Shown in pieces: positions 14,215-14,698 of a DNA stretch of 14,698 nt. Both the position numbers and the translations under genes were made by a program. Each line of letters opens with the position of its first letter. The stretch's first letter is position 1. Origin of the DNA: Fibrobacterota bacterium (GTDB lineage: Bacteria; Fibrobacterota; Chitinivibrionia; Chitinivibrionales; JANQEN01); NCBI GenBank assembly GCA_030619215.1, contig JAUXBV010000017.1, positions 1 through 14,698 on the forward strand. Direction: 5' to 3'. The notes beneath the pieces are model-generated. The model was not told where the DNA came from and did no database searches. It saw only the letters and a list, made by a program, of their open reading frames with translations.

Positions 14215-14595
14215 CTATTCCTCTTCCACAATAACAATCCAGGTTGACTGTGTTCCACTCCACTTCCAAGTCTTGCCAGTTTTCTGGTCAATTCTAATAT
14301 AAATTTCATACTCTTTCCTCGACTTTTCAAAATTATGGCAAAGCAGTTTGTATCTGGGCTCATTGCCACTTTCCAATTTAGAGTAATCTTTCCCCTCGGG
14401 GATAATTTTCCATCCTCCACCTAACGATTCGCTGTATTTCCACGTCTTTCCTGAGTAACGGTCGAGCTTGATATAGACCTCATATTTCCCCCTTTTAATC
14501 CGATAATTGTGTGTGCTTAGTATAAAACGGTTATCATTTGCCAGAACGACCGAAGTAAGATAAAAAAGCGAGACTAGTATTAGAATTGTTTTCAT
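14215..14595 (-). CDS. Small secreted protein with two tandem repeats (cassette gene)
   Basis: I do not recognise this 126-residue protein. It opens with a signal peptide (MKTILILVSLFYLTSVVLA, cleavage likely after Ala19). The mature part consists of two copies of a ~44-residue unit: residues 23-67 and 82-125 share HN[YF], KYE[VI]YI[KR][LI]D, [ST]GKTWK[YW]S and a closing W-x-I-I/V. The alternating hydrophobic pattern with Trp and Tyr suggests a small beta-rich domain. The ATG at 14595 is chosen because AAAGGA lies just upstream and the signal peptide starts there; the frame stays open 31 codons further upstream, but that part looks non-coding. The attC site begins 16 bases after the stop. The 103 bases upstream to the window edge show no further gene. 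Confidence 0.8.
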   Translation of the reverse strand: MKTILILVSLFYLTSVVLANDNRFILSTHNYRIKRGKYEVYIKLDRYSGKTWKYSESLGGGWKIIPEGKDYSKLESGNEPRYKLLCHNFEKSRKEYEIYIRIDQKTGKTWKWSGTQSTWIVIVEEE

Positions 14596-14698
14596 ATTTA
14601 TTCCTTTATGTTTGCTATTTGTAACTACTGTATGTGCTGATTTTTTTTCTGCTATCCCCAGTAAACTATTTATTGAGGATATTTTCATATCTTGATAA

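Noticed and set aside
14596..14688. N-terminal extension of the small repeat protein
   Set aside because: It would bury the signal peptide 31 residues inside the protein, and AAAGGA before the ATG at 14595 fits the shorter start.
12733..14698. Integron integrase or transposase gene in the cassette region
   Set aside because: Neither strand shows a frame with tyrosine recombinase or transposase motifs; none is visible anywhere in the window.
1..14698. CRISPR array, tRNA or rRNA genes
   Set aside because: No regularly spaced direct repeats and no tRNA-like or rRNA-like segment were noticed on either strand by eye.

Overview
The window is a piece of a bacterial chromosome. The left half (1-6707) carries the conserved translation and envelope cluster rpsB-tsf-pyrH-frr-uppS-cdsA-dxr-rseP, all on the + strand. 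The MEP-pathway gene dxr, undecaprenyl diphosphate synthase and the site-2 protease RseP suggest a Gram-negative-type cell. The same order is known in spirochaetes and several other phyla. I cannot name the organism from the sequence; membership of a spirochaete or an FCB-related lineage is only a guess.

Region 1 (1-2392) is the tail of rpsB, then tsf, pyrH and frr, closely packed and ending at a clear intrinsic terminator (2487-2523). Region 2 (2557-6707) is uppS, cdsA, dxr and rseP: isoprenoid precursor, lipid carrier, phospholipid precursor and membrane proteolysis. Region 3 (6708-8869) is a patchwork: a nested palindromic repeat, an AT-rich HI0933-type flavoprotein gene, the last ~35 codons of a DUF4258 toxin gene out of frame with the flavoprotein's 3' end, an orphan YgiT-type zinc-finger antitoxin, an attC-like hairpin, and a fragment of an AlbA_2 (Schlafen-type) domain gene. 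It looks like a site of repeated insertion and deletion. Region 4 (8870-10099, - strand) is an acidic amino acid:cation symporter with its own promoter. Region 5 (10326-12732, + strand) is a two-gene signalling operon: a PAS histidine kinase and a receiver protein whose output domain is an RsbW-like HATPase rather than a DNA-binding domain.

Region 6 (12733-14698) is the most unusual part. Two unrelated genes on the - strand, both with predicted signal peptides, are each followed by an inverted-repeat site built like an integron attC (R boxes TAAC/GTTA, mismatched spacer, stem with an extra base). The upstream gene's stop lies 16 bases from its site, and the next ATG lies 14 bases beyond that site. 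This is gene-cassette architecture. No integron integrase is in the window, so it is either the distal end of a chromosomal integron continuing past 14698 or a cluster of attC sites lacking an integrase. The two cassette proteins (a HEAT-like periplasmic or secreted protein and a 126-residue secreted protein made of two tandem repeats) are not ones I recognise.
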